This document shows, in pieces, positions 63,924-64,000 of a DNA stretch of 64,000 nt. How positions within the stretch are numbered: the first letter of the stretch is position 1; each line of letters opens with the position of its first letter. The translations under genes and the position numbers were made by a program. A model generated the notes under the pieces. That model searched no databases, had not been told where the DNA came from, and worked only from the letters and a program-made list of their open reading frames with translations. This stretch comes from Glandiceps talaboti. Taxonomy: Eukaryota > Hemichordata > Enteropneusta > Spengelidae. The stretch covers positions 5,009,422 through 5,073,421 of the forward strand of contig NC_135563.1 of NCBI RefSeq assembly GCF_964340395.1. Direction: 5' to 3'.

Positions 63924-64000
63924 TGTGGGTATGTATTGGTGCATACAAAATATATGAGTATATATTGGTGCATACAAAATGTGTGGGTATATATTGGTGC
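63924..64000. repeat. 29-bp tandem repeat running to the window edge
   Basis: Units of tgtgggtatatattggtgca + tacaaaata begin near 63,924, 63,953 and 63,982. The third is cut by the window end. Confidence 0.85.

Overview
This window is eukaryotic, AT-rich, gene-poor DNA, most likely from a marine invertebrate animal. The evidence is a spliced arylsulfatase 3' end, an intronless rhodopsin-class receptor, a tRNA-derived SINE, Penelope-like retroelements (PLEs), several foldback or MITE-like families and many long (TA)n, (GA)n, (CAGA)n and (GTAT)n tracts. The receptor and the repeat content would fit an ambulacrarian or other invertebrate deuterostome, but I cannot fix the phylum from sequence alone. 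There are no bacterial operons, rRNA or CRISPR arrays.

Layout. 378-1328: the last two exons of an arylsulfatase B/I/J-like gene (+), whose upstream exons lie left of the window. 1733-3475: a decayed PLE with a reverse transcriptase (RT) and a GIY-YIG-type tail. 3.8-4.55 kb: adjoining foldback elements. 6.17-7.23 kb: a degenerate ~0.4 kb tandem array. 10-12 kb: three weakly coding-looking segments. 12-18 kb: non-coding DNA with interspersed repeats, two hairpin elements and microsatellites. 18.3 kb: a hammerhead ribozyme beside a (TA)n tract. 18,888-19,919 (-): a complete seven-transmembrane receptor, the only intact gene I am confident of. 20-28.6 kb: mostly empty DNA with repeat copies and one possible small secreted Cys-rich ORF. 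28,756-30,415: a second PLE with three coding lesions, bounded by 144-bp inverted repeats that each carry a hammerhead-like core. 33.6-35.6 kb: a 976-bp tandem duplication with (TA)n at its junctions. 40.2-42.6 kb: three hairpin elements. 43-51.3 kb: mostly empty. 51.3-52.4 kb: a dense cluster of (GA)n and (TA)n tracts with PLE-type terminal sequences holding several hammerhead ribozymes, including a perfect 160-bp palindrome with two ribozymes pointing outward. 52.9-64 kb: minisatellites, repeat copies, a LINE 3' remnant and a tRNA-derived SINE.

The most notable feature is the set of hammerhead ribozyme motifs (18.3, 28.8, 30.4, 51.6, 51.9 and 52.1-52.2 kb). Hammerheads in PLE terminal repeats are established knowledge. 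Here they occur in three sequence families, mostly next to (TA)n, and in inverted, foldback and perfectly palindromic arrangements, which points to active or recently active PLE termini even though both coding copies seen are dead.
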